A stretch of DNA of 64,000 nucleotides from Tolumonas osonensis (GTDB lineage Bacteria; Pseudomonadota; Gammaproteobacteria; Enterobacterales; Aeromonadaceae): the NCBI RefSeq assembly GCF_014202415.1, contig NZ_JACHGR010000004.1, forward strand, positions 248,001-312,000, in the 5' to 3' direction. Under the pieces are notes generated by a model. It was given only the letters and a program-made list of their open reading frames with translations, ran no database searches and had not been told where the DNA came from. Positions within the stretch are counted from its first letter, which is position 1; every line of letters begins with the position of its first letter. Positions 1 to 10,030 of this stretch are shown here, piece by piece. The position numbers and the translations under genes are program-made.

Positions 1-1
1 G

Positions 2-739
2 GGCATTGATATCGTGCTGGATTGCAGCGGGGTTTATGGCAAACGCACTGATGGCGAATTGCATCTGGCGGCCGGCGCGAAAAAAGTGCTGTTTTCTCAT
101 CCCGGCGGCAGTGATCTGGATGCAACCGTCATTTATGGGGTAAATCACCAGGTGTTAAAACCGGAACATCGCATCGTCTCTAATGGTTCCTGTACCACCA
201 ACTGCATTATTCCGATCATCAAACTGCTTGATGATGCCTTCGGGATTGAATCCGGCACCGTGACTACCATTCATGCGTCAATGAACGATCAGCAGGTGAT
301 CGATGCCTATCATCCTGACCTGCGCCGTACCCGCGCCGCCAGTCAATCGATCATTCCGGTGGACACCAAGCTTGCCGCCGGCATCACCCGTATCTTCCCG
401 AAATTCTGTGATCGTTTTGAAGCGATTTCCGTGCGCGTACCTACCATCAACGTAACGGCGATTGATTTGAGCGTGACCGTCACCAACCCGGTCAGCGTAC
501 TGGATGTCAATAATGTGCTGCAACGCGCAGCCAAAGACAGCTTCCGCAGTATCGTCGATTACACCGAACTGCCGCTGGTCTCCATCGATTTCAATCATGA
601 TCCGCACAGTGCCATCGTCGACGGCACACAGACCCGCGTCAGTGGTAAACACCTGATCAAAACGCTGGTCTGGTGCGATAACGAATGGGGTTTTGCCAAC
701 CGTATGCTGGATACCACGCTGGCGATGATGAGAAGCTGA
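2..739 (+). CDS. epd: D-erythrose-4-phosphate dehydrogenase, 3' part (5' end outside window)
   Basis: The reading frame is open from the left edge, so the N-terminal Rossmann part of this enzyme is missing. It oxidises erythrose 4-phosphate to 4-phosphoerythronate with NAD, the first committed step of DXP-dependent pyridoxal phosphate synthesis. The catalytic cysteine motif SCTTNC is visible (Cys codon at 191-193), followed by the substrate-binding segments DLRRTRAAS and GITRIFP and the C-terminal WCDNEWGF typical of the GAPDH fold. It matches Epd rather than glycolytic GAPDH in its [18 protein letters not shown] stretch. It converges on hxpA with a gap of only 3 bases. In many gammaproteobacteria pgk and fba follow epd; here they do not, so the gene is separated from that operon. 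Identity is secure. Confidence 0.93.
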   Translation, partial: GIDIVLDCSGVYGKRTDGELHLAAGAKKVLFSHPGGSDLDATVIYGVNHQVLKPEHRIVSNGSCTTNCIIPIIKLLDDAFGIESGTVTTIHASMNDQQVIDAYHPDLRRTRAASQSIIPVDTKLAAGITRIFPKFCDRFEAISVRVPTINVTAIDLSVTVTNPVSVLDVNNVLQRAAKDSFRSIVDYTELPLVSIDFNHDPHSAIVDGTQTRVSGKHLIKTLVWCDNEWGFANRMLDTTLAMMRS

Positions 740-742
740 CGG

Positions 743-1399
743 TCAGGACGAAGTAACCTGAAATTCCTGCGCCGATACAGCGGTGATCTGCAAACCGGCC
801 AGTGACGACAGTACCAGATCGACCTGATCCAGTTTCGGCGTATCCGCCGGCGCATTGACCGCAATCACTTTGCAGCCGGCAGCCAGTCCGGATAGCACTC
901 CTGCAGGCGCATCTTCTACTACCACGCACTCTTCCGGTTTCAGTCCCAGCTTTTCTGCGCCCAGCAGGTATGGATCCGGATTCGGTTTGCCACGCATCAC
1001 CAACTCTGCCGTGATGAAGATTTCCGGGCGGGCCAGCTCACCGGCAGCGTGCCGCGCATGAGCAACCGGTACCGAACCGGAGGTCACAATCGCCCACGGT
1101 ACCGATAATTCGTTCAGACGATGCAGCAGTTCCGCCGCACCAGGTAAGGCTGAAATACCGACTGTATCTTCCGCTTCGGTTTTTTCCAGCAGGCGGAACT
1201 GCTCCTGGATCGCTTCTTCGCTCTCCCCCGGCATAAAATGACGCAATGAAGTGATCGCCTGTTTGCCGTGAATAAAACCCAGAACCTCTTCCGAATCTAG
1301 GCCGCGGCTTTTCGCCCAGTCAGACCAGGCGCGTTCTACCGCCGGTAAGGAATCGACCAGCGTACCATCCAGATCAAACAAAAAACCTTTACATTTCAT
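743..1399 (-). CDS. hxpA: HAD-family hexitol/sugar phosphatase HxpA (YfbT-like)
   Basis: A 218-aa HAD hydrolase of the beta-phosphoglucomutase-like subgroup that removes phosphate from small sugar and sugar-alcohol phosphates in the cytoplasm. HAD motif I is FDLDGT with the nucleophile Asp9 and general acid Asp11. Motif II is the TSGS segment near residue 107, the motif III lysine lies in RGKPNPDP, and motif IV is VVEDAPAG. Sequence runs such as SLPAVERAW and GKQAITSLRHFM are hallmarks of E. coli HxpA/YfbT. It is a single gene convergent with epd. No operon partner is evident; the 61-aa gene upstream on the same strand is separated by a hairpin. Confidence 0.9.
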   Translation of the reverse strand: MKCKGFLFDLDGTLVDSLPAVERAWSDWAKSRGLDSEEVLGFIHGKQAITSLRHFMPGESEEAIQEQFRLLEKTEAEDTVGISALPGAAELLHRLNELSVPWAIVTSGSVPVAHARHAAGELARPEIFITAELVMRGKPNPDPYLLGAEKLGLKPEECVVVEDAPAGVLSGLAAGCKVIAVNAPADTPKLDQVDLVLSSLAGLQITAVSAQEFQVTSS

Positions 1400-1423
1400 T
1401 CAGATAATTCCAATTAATTAGTG

Positions 1424-1445
1424 TTTCCTGCACTCCGGCAGGAAA
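1424..1445 (-). terminator. Hairpin between the small gene and hxpA
   Basis: Perfect 8-bp stem TTTCCTGC/GCAGGAAA with a 6-base loop, lying 13 bases past the stop of the 61-aa gene. The following T-tract on the minus strand is weak and interrupted, so it may be only a partial terminator. Confidence 0.4.
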
Positions 1446-1458
1446 TAAAGTGAATAGA

Positions 1459-1644
1459 TTAATTCTGTTGCAGCTCATGGTATTTCGCCATCGCTTTTTT
1501 GTCATCGTCGGCATAGACATGATGATGGAAAATATAAAAACCCTGCTTCAGCAACTGCCGTGTAATTTCTTCACTATAAGGCTCATCCTGACAAATCTGG
1601 GTGACAACCCGGTTTTTGATCAGAAAAATGTATTTCATTGTCAT
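1459..1644 (-). CDS. Small hypothetical protein, 61 aa
   Basis: Not recognised. The case that it is a real gene rests on a full Shine-Dalgarno AGGAGG four bases before the first ATG, a second ATG two codons later, a hairpin right after the stop, and codon use without rare runs. The protein is basic and aromatic (MTMKYIFLIKNR start, then GFYIFHHHVYADDDKKAMAKY), has no membrane segment or signal peptide, and resembles short cytoplasmic proteins of the DUF type. It is divergent from the LysR gene at 1773, 128 bases apart, so that regulator could act on it. Confidence 0.6.
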   Translation of the reverse strand: MTMKYIFLIKNRVVTQICQDEPYSEEITRQLLKQGFYIFHHHVYADDDKKAMAKYHELQQN

Positions 1645-1772
1645 ACAACCTCCTGTGTCACTTAACGGGTGTCAGCTCTGGGTATTTATTGCGCTGCACC
1701 GATGTAGTGATTACAGCAAAGGTTTGTTATTCTTAAAAATGAATAATTCTCCATCAGTGATAACCAAACGGA

Positions 1773-2648
1773 ATGGAACTACGTCAGTTACGCGCCTTTG
1801 TGACGCTGGCCGATTGCCTGAACTTCACGGAAGCGGCAGAAAAACTGTTTATTACCCAACCAGCCCTGTCGAAACAGATCGCGTCGCTGGAAGAAAGTCT
1901 TGGTGGTGAGTTATTTATCAGAAACCGGCGCGGTGCCGAGCTCACGTCATTGGGCAAAGAGTTGCATGAACAGGCCCGGGCGCTGGTATTACAGGCTGAT
2001 CAGTTCAGACGCCATGCCCGTAGGGTGCTGCAGGGGGAATCCGGCAAGCTTGCCATCGGTATCGGCTTGTCTAGTCTGCGACTGGCTTCGTCGTTTACCG
2101 CGCAGTTCCGGACGCTTTATCCCGGTGTCACCATCACCATGCACGATACGTCATCCATTCCGCTGATCGCGCAGTTGCTGGCCGATCAGACTCAACTCGG
2201 TTTTTTGCGTCTGCCGGTCGAGCCGCCCTTAATGTCTTATAAGCTCTCCTCCGACCGGCTGGTCCTGGCCGTCAATCCGCTTCATTTCCCCGGTACCAGC
2301 GAGGCGGATTATCTGTCACAACTCGACCAGTTACCCGTACTACGCCTGATGCCGACTCAAGGGCAACGGCTGAATCGTCAGATCGATCAGTTCCTCGCCT
2401 TCCATAACCGCTACCCGGTGGTGGCACAATATGCCGGTGACAGTCCAACATTATTGGGATTGGTCGGTGCCGGGATCGGGGTGGCCTTTGTGCCGGAAAG
2501 CGCAGTGTCGATTGCACCGCCGGAGGTGAACATCATTCATCTGACCGGGGAATATACCGAATGGGATATCGGGATGGCCTGGAATCCGCGCTACAGCAAT
2601 CCCATCCGGGATGCGTTTATTGAACTGGTGCTGGCAAAGCAGTCATAG
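1773..2648 (+). CDS. LysR-family transcriptional regulator
   Basis: A 291-aa LTTR. The N-terminal winged helix-turn-helix (about residues 1-60) is canonical, with LRAFVTLADCLNFTEAAEKL then TQPALSKQIASLE. The C-terminal periplasmic-binding-like effector domain spans about residues 90-290 and ends with GLVGAGIGVAFVPES, usual for the family. The effector and targets cannot be told from sequence. LTTRs commonly regulate a divergent neighbour, here the 61-aa gene. The start is the ATG at 1773, giving the usual MELRQLRAF beginning. Confidence 0.88.
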   Translation: MELRQLRAFVTLADCLNFTEAAEKLFITQPALSKQIASLEESLGGELFIRNRRGAELTSLGKELHEQARALVLQADQFRRHARRVLQGESGKLAIGIGLSSLRLASSFTAQFRTLYPGVTITMHDTSSIPLIAQLLADQTQLGFLRLPVEPPLMSYKLSSDRLVLAVNPLHFPGTSEADYLSQLDQLPVLRLMPTQGQRLNRQIDQFLAFHNRYPVVAQYAGDSPTLLGLVGAGIGVAFVPESAVSIAPPEVNIIHLTGEYTEWDIGMAWNPRYSNPIRDAFIELVLAKQS

Positions 2649-2897
2649 TCCGACTGCCTTACATTGTATCTGATCACATATCTGTCATCGCCGATGTAAA
2701 GAACTACCGGAAATACCAATTTAAACTAGATTTAAAAAAGCCCAAGAAAACGAAACATCACAGCTTGTACTGGTTGCGCTGCTTCGAAGTTCAGATGACC
2801 AGTTCTGGTTGAAAATAGTTTAATCATTTTTATTTGCTAAACGAGAGCTTCCGGAAGGAAGCTCCATTGAACTTGTTCAAATGAAAGGGACTTGATC
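2649..2897. other. Intergenic region upstream of the RTX gene
   Basis: A 249-base gap, AT-rich around 2715-2745, presumably holding the promoter of the RTX gene. I find no convincing -35/-10 pair, no small gene and no strong hairpin. Confidence 0.4.
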
Positions 2898-5468
2898 ATG
2901 ACAACATATAACTGGGAATTTGGCTCTCTGGACGCAGTTGTTCATTTCACCGTTACTTATGATTCCGCAACAAAATCGTTCACCGTTTTTTGCGATAAAG
3001 GTTCATTCGACCTCGGTGCACTCTGGTTTTCAGACGGCGATACAACAAAAGACTTTGGTACCGCACTGACTACGCTGACTAAATCCGATAACAGTCTTAA
3101 CATGAACGGTACCAGCACGGTCTGGGCCGATGACGGTTCTGCCACTCAGGAAAAGATCGTCTGGGACGACTATGCAAAGCCCGTCTATCCAACGACTATT
3201 ACTGAAGGCAGTACTGTCAGTATGACGTTGTCTGGTGATGATCAAATACAACTTGAAAGCTTCATCTCTAATCTGAGCAATCCGGATGATTTTGTGCTCG
3301 GCGTCCGTTCGACCAATGTTAATGGCACCAGTGATGGCTTCAAATGGGTGGACACAGAACCTGAAGTTGATACCAGTCAGGTTCTAGCCAATCAGGCACC
3401 GACGGCTAACGCGGTCTCTGCCAGCGGCGCCGAAGATGATCCAGCTATTGCTGTTACTCTGTCGGGTTCTGACAGCGATGGCTCTGTCGTTTCCTACACC
3501 ATCACGTCCCTACCTTCTCAGGAGCAGGGAACGCTATACAGCGATGCGGCACTGACTACCCAGATCGTAGCCGGCGACGAGATTACCAGTGATACGGTTT
3601 ACTTTGTACCAACTGAAAACTGGAGCGGAGACGCCAGTTTCAATTATTTTGTCACCGACAACGATGGTGCAGACTCTGCCACCGCGACTGCCAGTGTGAC
3701 CGTCGACCCGGTATCAGATGCCCCGACACTGACCGTCGCCCCCGCTACCGGTGATGAAGACATGCCGATCGCCCTGTCCATCACCCCGGCACTGACCGAC
3801 ACCGACGGCTCGGAAACCCTGTCCATTACCATCAGTAACATCCCAACCGGGGCGACCCTGAGTAATACTGCCCTCGATACCCTTACCATCAGTAGCGGCA
3901 GCATCACCTTGACACCAGATCAGCTGGAAGGCCTGGCTATCACGCCGCCAGAAAATTTCTATGGAAACTTTGCCCTGACGGTAACTGCCATTTCGACGGA
4001 TGGTTTAGCCACACCAGCAACAACGGTGGCTATCATCAACATGACTGTCAACCCGGTCAACGATGCACCTATAGCAGTGGATGACACCCTATGGGTATCT
4101 GAATCGACAATCGTCACGTTACCTGTCAGTGTGCTGCTCGGAAATGACACTGACATTGATGGCAAAACGATCACGTTTCAATCTGTGGCCTGGAATGATT
4201 CAAAAATCACCTCTGTAGAATTCAATAGCGCAACACAAGTACTTACTTTGGAGATCGCGAATCACACAGTAAATCCGAGTAACCCTCTCTGGACCGTCGA
4301 TACACCTGGTACCGCAACATTTACTTATACAATTTCTGACAATGCCACTCCGGCATTAACCTCGACCGGTACAGTTACCCTCAAGATAGTGGATGTCACC
4401 AACTCCAGTTCTGACTCGATAGATCTCTCTAACCAAAGTTATCAGGGTTCCTATATTGATAGCGCAAGTGGCGCGGACACACTGACAGGCGCGGCTACGG
4501 GAGATGTCTTAATTGGCGGTGCCGGCGATGACGTTCTGAACGGCGGAGACGGCAATGACATCCTGCGGGGTGGAGCAAACGACGATGTCCTGAACGGTGG
4601 TGCCGGCATGGATCTGCTGGATTACTCGGCGGTAACCAGTGATTTCAGTTTTATACTTGGCGCTGATGGAAGTGGTACCGCAACAGCTCAGGGAAGAGAC
4701 TCCTACTCAGGCATAGAAGGCGTTATAGGCGGCAGTGGCAACAATACCCTGACCGGTAATGATTTCAATAACATCCTCATCGGCGGCAACGGCACGGATA
4801 CACTGAACGGACTTGGCGGCGACGACATTCTCCGGGGCGGCCCTGGCAACGACGACAAGATGGACGGCGGCACCGGCACTGACCTGCTGGACTTTTCCGA
4901 CAGCTCGGTCGCCATCAATTTTACTCTGCAGCAGGGCACCGCAGCGGGTGGTGGTTATCATTCTATCGCGGACGGAACAGGCGGATTAGGCACCGGTGAT
5001 GGATACATGAACATGGAAGGCGTGGTCGGTACCAACTTTGATGACACGATCACGGGCTCTTCTCTGAACGATGTTTTGATGGGCGGTGCCGGCAATGACA
5101 CGCTCCATGGTGGTGCTGGCAACGATACCCTGATTGGTGGTGCCGGCGCTGATACGCTGGAAGGTGGCAGCGGTAGTGACAGCTTTGTCTTCCTGAAAGG
5201 CGATGCCGCCAGCGTTGATACCATCAGCGACTTCACCACCGGTGCAGGTGGTGACAGCCTGGATATCAGTTCCGTCTTGAGTGATAGCGGGGTTAGTACC
5301 GGGACATTGGCCGATTACGTTAGTATCAGGGAATATAACGGCAATACCATTGTCTCTGTAGATGCTGATGCTGGCGGTGTGGCATCTGCTCAGGACATAG
5401 CAATATTGACTAATGTCACGGGTGTAACATTAGAAGACTTGAACCTTATCCTTCCCCCTAATCCGTAA
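2898..5468 (+). CDS. Large RTX-type calcium-binding protein, type I secretion substrate
   Basis: An 856-aa protein when started at ATG 2898, preceded by AAAGGGA seven bases upstream; an in-frame TTG two codons earlier is less likely. It has no Sec signal peptide. Residues about 1-160 form an unrecognised N-terminal domain. About 165-495 hold three cadherin/VCBS-like beta domains, each ending with a V..VNDAP- or V..VSDAP-type linker. About 530-770 contain three blocks of RTX nonapeptides (GGAGDDVLNG, GGNGTDTLNG, GGAGNDTLIGGAG) that bind calcium. The last 95 residues (DSFVFLKGD, DTISDFTTG, LEDLNLIL) match the VCA0849-type C-terminal signal for type I secretion. Likely an exported surface or matrix protein. 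No ABC exporter, membrane-fusion or TolC gene is adjacent. The exact role (adhesin, S-layer-like, enzyme) cannot be told. Confidence 0.85.
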   Translation: MTTYNWEFGSLDAVVHFTVTYDSATKSFTVFCDKGSFDLGALWFSDGDTTKDFGTALTTLTKSDNSLNMNGTSTVWADDGSATQEKIVWDDYAKPVYPTTITEGSTVSMTLSGDDQIQLESFISNLSNPDDFVLGVRSTNVNGTSDGFKWVDTEPEVDTSQVLANQAPTANAVSASGAEDDPAIAVTLSGSDSDGSVVSYTITSLPSQEQGTLYSDAALTTQIVAGDEITSDTVYFVPTENWSGDASFNYFVTDNDGADSATATASVTVDPVSDAPTLTVAPATGDEDMPIALSITPALTDTDGSETLSITISNIPTGATLSNTALDTLTISSGSITLTPDQLEGLAITPPENFYGNFALTVTAISTDGLATPATTVAIINMTVNPVNDAPIAVDDTLWVSESTIVTLPVSVLLGNDTDIDGKTITFQSVAWNDSKITSVEFNSATQVLTLEIANHTVNPSNPLWTVDTPGTATFTYTISDNATPALTSTGTVTLKIVDVTNSSSDSIDLSNQSYQGSYIDSASGADTLTGAATGDVLIGGAGDDVLNGGDGNDILRGGANDDVLNGGAGMDLLDYSAVTSDFSFILGADGSGTATAQGRDSYSGIEGVIGGSGNNTLTGNDFNNILIGGNGTDTLNGLGGDDILRGGPGNDDKMDGGTGTDLLDFSDSSVAINFTLQQGTAAGGGYHSIADGTGGLGTGDGYMNMEGVVGTNFDDTITGSSLNDVLMGGAGNDTLHGGAGNDTLIGGAGADTLEGGSGSDSFVFLKGDAASVDTISDFTTGAGGDSLDISSVLSDSGVSTGTLADYVSIREYNGNTIVSVDADAGGVASAQDIAILTNVTGVTLEDLNLILPPNP

Positions 5469-5489
5469 ATGGTCACAGAAGATAAAACA

Positions 5490-5516
5490 AAGGGCGCTTG
5501 ATGCGCCCTTGTGTTT
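5490..5516. terminator. Bidirectional terminator between RTX gene and cysH
   Basis: 8-bp stem AAGGGCGC/GCGCCCTT with a 5-base loop, flanked by A-rich sequence on the left and TGTTTAATTTATTT on the right. It sits between the convergent RTX gene and the cysJIH operon and can serve both. Confidence 0.8.
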
Positions 5517-5519
5517 AAT

Positions 5520-6263
5520 TTATTTTTCTTCGTGCAATCCGCACTCGCGCTTCAGGCCAAAGAAACGGGTTTGTTCTTCCGTCATCCCCGGTTCCCACTT
5601 CGCGGTGGTCTGCACATCGCCGACCGACAGGTAGCCTTGCTCCCACAATGGGTGATATGGCAGATCGTGTTCTTTGAAGTAATAGAACACGTCTTTGTTG
5701 GTCCAGTCGATCACCGGCAGGAATTTGAAGATACCGCGTTGTACCGCCAGTACCGGCAGATTGCCGCGAGTCGATGACTGTTCACGGCGCAGGCCGGAGA
5801 ACCAGGTCTTGACGTTCAGCTCTTTCAGCGCGCGCGCCATCGGTTCCACTTTGTTGATCTGATTGTATTTTTCAATCCCCTCAACACCCTGCTCCCACAG
5901 TTTGCCGTAACGGGCTTCCTGCCAGGCCGGCGTGATCGGTGCCTGATACACTTTCAGATTCAGTTTCAGACGATCCGTCAGCTGATCGATAAACTGATAG
6001 GTTTCCGGAAACAGATAACCGGTATCAGTCAGCACCACCGGTACATCCGGTCGCACCTGTGTCACCAGATGCAGCATCAATGCTGCCTGGATACCGAAGC
6101 TGGAGGAGAGAATGAACTCCCCTTCCAGATTAGCGAAGGCCCATTGCACACGCTCTTGTGCGCTGAGCGCCTCCAGCTGCTGATTAATTTCAGCCAGCTG
6201 AACTGTCTGTTCTTCTTTAGAGAGCGCAGTCAGTGCGCTCAGCGACAAAAAGTTATGCGGCAT
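5520..6263 (-). CDS. cysH: Phosphoadenosine phosphosulfate reductase
   Basis: A 247-aa cytoplasmic enzyme that reduces PAPS to sulfite using thioredoxin. The PP-loop-type nucleotide-binding core [14 protein letters not shown] lies near residue 55, the [11 protein letters not shown] segment follows, and the C-terminal ECGLH carries the single catalytic cysteine. There are no paired CC motifs, so it is the cluster-free PAPS type rather than the APS type. It is the last gene of cysJIH and overlaps cysI by 11 bases. Regulation by CysB is expected from the family, but I did not find a site. Confidence 0.96.
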   Translation of the reverse strand: MPHNFLSLSALTALSKEEQTVQLAEINQQLEALSAQERVQWAFANLEGEFILSSSFGIQAALMLHLVTQVRPDVPVVLTDTGYLFPETYQFIDQLTDRLKLNLKVYQAPITPAWQEARYGKLWEQGVEGIEKYNQINKVEPMARALKELNVKTWFSGLRREQSSTRGNLPVLAVQRGIFKFLPVIDWTNKDVFYYFKEHDLPYHPLWEQGYLSVGDVQTTAKWEPGMTEEQTRFFGLKRECGLHEEK

Positions 6264-7941
6264 AGAAATCCTTAGCTGAGTTAACGACCGGTTTCACGAT
6301 ACCAGTGCGAATGACGAAATCACCAAAGCCTTCGTTTTCATTACGCTCTTTCGCCCAACGACCCAGCAGCACATCGATCTCTTTCAGGATCTCGGCAGAG
6401 CTGATGTTTTCACGGTACTGACGAGGGATACGCGTACCTTCGCGGTTACCGCCGATATAGAAGTTGTAACGATCCAGCGCTTTACCAACCAGACCAATTT
6501 CCGCCAGCATCGCACGGCCACAACCGTTCGGGCAGCCCGTGACACGGAAGATCACATGATCATCAGCCAAACCGTGTTTCGCCATCACTTCTTCGATTTG
6601 CGTGGTGAACGCAGGCAGGAAACGCTCTGCTTCGGCCATCGCCAGCGGGCAGGTTGGCAGCGCCACACACGCCATCGAGTTCTTACGCTGTTCGGTGATG
6701 CCATCATCAATCAGGCCATGCGCACGCGCCAGCTTCTCGATCTTGGCTTTCTCTTTTTTCGGCACACCGGCGATGATCAGGTTCTGGTTCGCGGTCATGC
6801 GGAAATCCCCTTTGTGGATCTTCGCGATCTCAGCCAGACCGGTTTTCAGCGGTTTGCCCGGGAAATCCAGAATACGGCCGTTTTCGATGAACAGCGTCAG
6901 ATGATATTTACCATCGATACCTTCCACCCAGCCAAAACGATCGCCACGGCTGGTGAACACATACGGGCGGCTTTCTTCAAACTTGATACCAGTACGTTTT
7001 TCCACTTCTGCTTTAAACGCATCGACACCGACACGTTCCAGCGTGTATTTGGTTTTGGCATTCAGACGATTTGAACGGTTACCCCAGTCACGTTGAGTGG
7101 TGACAACAGCTTCGGCAAATTTCAGTGTGTCTTCTTTTTTGATAAAGCCAAAATCGTCCGCCTTACGCGGGAAGGTTTCTTTATTGCCGTGGGTCATGGC
7201 CAAACCACCACCGACCAGCACGTTGAAACCAACCAGCTTGCCGTCTTCGGCAATCGCCACGAAGTTCAGATCATTGGCGTGCACGTCGATGTCATTGTGC
7301 GGCGGGATCACCACCGTGGTTTTGAACTTACGCGGCAGATAAGTCGAACCCAGAATTGGCTCTTCATCCGGGCCTAACTTCTCGCCATCCAGCCAGATTT
7401 CGGCATAGGCACGGGTTTTCGGCAGCAGATGCTCAGAGATCTTCTTCGCCCATTCGTAGGCTTCCTGATGCAGTTCTGACTCCACCGGGTTCGAGGTACA
7501 CAGCACGTTACGGTTCACGTCACCCGCAGTTGCGATGGAGTCCATTCCGTATTTGTTCAGCGTCTGATGCATCAGTTTGATTTTTGGCTTCAGCACACCG
7601 TGGAACTGGAAAGTCTGGCGCGTGGTCAGACGAATACTGCCATACATGGTATGGTCATGCGCGAATGCATCAATCCCTAACCACTGTTCCGGCGTGATGA
7701 TACCGCCCGGCATACGGGCACGTAACATCACATTGTGCAGCGGTTCCAGTTTCTGCTGGGCACGTTCAGCACGAATATCGCGGTCGTCCTGCTGGTACAT
7801 GCCATGCAAACGGATCAGCTGAAAGTTGTCACCGGTAAAGCCGCCGGTCAGATCGTTTTGCAGATCCAGTGCAATCGTCCCACGCAGGAAGTTACTTTCC
7901 GCTTTCAGACGTTCGTTGTCAGACAGTTTTTGTTCGCTCAT
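6253..7941 (-). CDS. cysI: Sulfite reductase hemoprotein subunit
   Basis: A 562-aa beta subunit of NADPH-dependent sulfite reductase, which reduces sulfite to sulfide with six electrons from CysJ. The siroheme/[4Fe-4S] ligands are present as CVALPTC (C-x5-C) and CPNGC (C-x3-C) in the C-terminal half. The repeated sulfite/nitrite-reductase ferredoxin-like halves and the arginine-rich siroheme-binding segments ([23 protein letters not shown]) are intact. Its start overlaps the stop of cysJ by one base and its end overlaps cysH, so translation is probably coupled. Confidence 0.97.
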   Translation of the reverse strand: MSEQKLSDNERLKAESNFLRGTIALDLQNDLTGGFTGDNFQLIRLHGMYQQDDRDIRAERAQQKLEPLHNVMLRARMPGGIITPEQWLGIDAFAHDHTMYGSIRLTTRQTFQFHGVLKPKIKLMHQTLNKYGMDSIATAGDVNRNVLCTSNPVESELHQEAYEWAKKISEHLLPKTRAYAEIWLDGEKLGPDEEPILGSTYLPRKFKTTVVIPPHNDIDVHANDLNFVAIAEDGKLVGFNVLVGGGLAMTHGNKETFPRKADDFGFIKKEDTLKFAEAVVTTQRDWGNRSNRLNAKTKYTLERVGVDAFKAEVEKRTGIKFEESRPYVFTSRGDRFGWVEGIDGKYHLTLFIENGRILDFPGKPLKTGLAEIAKIHKGDFRMTANQNLIIAGVPKKEKAKIEKLARAHGLIDDGITEQRKNSMACVALPTCPLAMAEAERFLPAFTTQIEEVMAKHGLADDHVIFRVTGCPNGCGRAMLAEIGLVGKALDRYNFYIGGNREGTRIPRQYRENISSAEILKEIDVLLGRWAKERNENEGFGDFVIRTGIVKPVVNSAKDFYAA

Positions 7942-9761
7942 CAGTAGACATCCCTCTGGTAACGCTTGGCACGACGCAGTTCATTCACATATTCTTCGGC
8001 TTGTTCGGCGCTCTTGCCACCGTGTTCCGCCACGATATTCACCAGTGCTTCGTGAACATCTTTCGCCATACGGTTGGCATCACCGCAGACATAGAAATGT
8101 GCACCGTCTTGCAGCCATTGCCACACTTCTGCGCCTTTGGCTTTCAATTTATCTTGTACGTAGATTTTCTTGTCCTGATCACGGCTGAATGCCAAATCGA
8201 TCTTGGTCAGCAGGCCGCTCTTCACGTATTTCTGCCATTCCACCTGATACAGGAAATCCTGCGTGAAATGCGGGTTGCCGAAGAACAACCAGTTTTTGCC
8301 TTCTGCGCCCTGCGCGTCACGTTCCTGAATGAATGAACGGAACGGCGCGATACCCGTACCTGGTCCCACCATGATCACCGGGGTCTCAGGATTCGCAGGC
8401 AGACGGAAGTTGTCGTTATGCTCGATGAACACGCGCACGTCGCCACCTTCCGGCACACGATCGGCCAGGAAAGAAGACGCGCCACCAGAGCGAACAGAAC
8501 CGTCTTCCTGCGGATAACGCACGACACCAACGGTCAGATGCACTTCTTCTTCCACTTCTGATTGTGCAGAAGCGATGGAATACAGACGCGGACTCAGCGC
8601 ACGCAGTAAACCCACCAGCTGTTCAGCGGTCAGTTTGGTCGGGAAGCGTTTCAGCACGTCGACAATCTGTGCGTTTGCCGCCAGTTTGCGGGTTTCGTCT
8701 TTGTCAGCTGCCAGGGCTTTCAGCTGTTCATCAGCTGAGATTTCCGCTAAACCTGTGATAAAACCAGCATGCAGACGGGTCAGTTCAAACTGACTGGTCA
8801 ATGCATCACTCAGTGCCGCAGCTTTACCTGATACGGTGACCTGTTCGTCGCCAGTCAGGCCAGTCAGAGACAGGATCTCTGCCACCACAACCGCGTCATT
8901 ATCAAACCAGATACCCAGTGCATCACCCGGCTGGTAGGTAATACCGGAGCCTTCCAGATTGATCTCAAAATGGCGGATGTCTTTGGTGGAATCACGACCA
9001 GTGATTTTCTGGTTGGTGCTCAGAGTCGCCGTGAACGGATTGAATTTGTCGTAGGCACTGTGACCTGCAACGGCAGCACTACCCCCAACCGCAGCGGCTG
9101 CCGCAGGAGCAGCAGTCAGCGCAGAAGCCAGTTTATCCAGGAAGGCTGTTGCCCAGGAAGCAGCGGCATCACGGTAATCAACATCCAGAATGGCCGCATC
9201 CTGCAGACGGGTCGCTTCCGCTTTCTCAAAGAAAGCATCGAAATCTTTCGCAGTCTGGCAGAAGAATTCATACGAGGAATCGCCCAGGCCCAGTACCGCG
9301 TATTGCAGACCAAACAGCTTGCCGATTTTGCCGCCTTTCAGTTGTGCATGCAGATCAGCAGCCGCTTCCGGCGGTTCACCTTCCCCGTAGGTACTGGTCA
9401 CAATCAGCACATGGGTTTCTTTCTTCAGTTGCTTCGGCTTGTAATCATTCATCGCCACCAGCGAAACCGGAATACCGCGTGCTTCAGCCTGCGCTTTCAC
9501 GCTTTCCGCCACGCCTTTGGCATTGCCGGTCTGGGAACCGAACAGAATGGTCAGGCTGCCACTCGGCTGTGCTGCTGCCGGAGCCGTTGCAGCGACAGTG
9601 CCCGAAGTCGTGACACCTGCAGCGCCACCCTGACCCTGCGCCAGACCGAACAGATAACCACTGGCCCAGATCAGCTCAGACTGAGATAAGTTTGCAACGG
9701 CTTCTGCCAGTTTCGTCAGATGCGGTCCGTTCAATGGACCTAAAGAAGATTTCTCGCTCAT
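7941..9761 (-). CDS. cysJ: Sulfite reductase flavoprotein alpha subunit
   Basis: A 606-aa diflavin reductase passing electrons from NADPH through FAD and FMN to CysI. The N-terminal flavodoxin domain (about residues 70-210) shows GSQTGNAKG and [10 protein letters not shown]. An alanine-rich linker follows, then the FAD-binding domain with RLYSIAS and the NADPH domain with [10 protein letters not shown], ending in the conserved RYQRDVY. First gene of the operon. The 150-base upstream region ends at a terminator belonging to the next gene and should hold the CysB-dependent promoter. Confidence 0.97.
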   Translation of the reverse strand: MSEKSSLGPLNGPHLTKLAEAVANLSQSELIWASGYLFGLAQGQGGAAGVTTSGTVAATAPAAAQPSGSLTILFGSQTGNAKGVAESVKAQAEARGIPVSLVAMNDYKPKQLKKETHVLIVTSTYGEGEPPEAAADLHAQLKGGKIGKLFGLQYAVLGLGDSSYEFFCQTAKDFDAFFEKAEATRLQDAAILDVDYRDAAASWATAFLDKLASALTAAPAAAAAVGGSAAVAGHSAYDKFNPFTATLSTNQKITGRDSTKDIRHFEINLEGSGITYQPGDALGIWFDNDAVVVAEILSLTGLTGDEQVTVSGKAAALSDALTSQFELTRLHAGFITGLAEISADEQLKALAADKDETRKLAANAQIVDVLKRFPTKLTAEQLVGLLRALSPRLYSIASAQSEVEEEVHLTVGVVRYPQEDGSVRSGGASSFLADRVPEGGDVRVFIEHNDNFRLPANPETPVIMVGPGTGIAPFRSFIQERDAQGAEGKNWLFFGNPHFTQDFLYQVEWQKYVKSGLLTKIDLAFSRDQDKKIYVQDKLKAKGAEVWQWLQDGAHFYVCGDANRMAKDVHEALVNIVAEHGGKSAEQAEEYVNELRRAKRYQRDVY

Positions 9762-9961
9762 ATGCCAATTCCTGCATTAAGAATGAGGTTAGCTTACAAG
9801 CAAAACTGGTGCTTCACAAAGAATTAATCGAATTTCTTAATATAGAAATGTCATATCTATAGTCAGTTTATGGATATAGATAGGTGTTTTCCCCCGTCAA
9901 AATGGGCTTTAACAACCCAAATCCGGTAAAAACAGAGTAACATTATGAAAAAAAACAATAA

Positions 9962-9993
9962 AAAAGAGGATGCCGTTATAGACATCCTCTTTT
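9962..9993 (-). terminator. Terminator of the outer-membrane barrel gene
   Basis: 11-bp perfect stem AAAAGAGGATG/CATCCTCTTTT with a 10-base loop. On the minus strand it is followed by a long T-rich run (TTTTATTGTTTTTTTTC). It lies 38 bases past the stop of the gene at 10031. Confidence 0.8.
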
Positions 9994-10030
9994 CTTTTAC
10001 CGGTTTTATATTTTTTCTTTATCGAAAAAA

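Noticed and set aside
4490..5180. Tandem DNA repeats in the RTX region as a CRISPR or satellite array
   Set aside because: The repetition follows the nine-residue calcium-binding codon pattern of the protein; no spacer structure.
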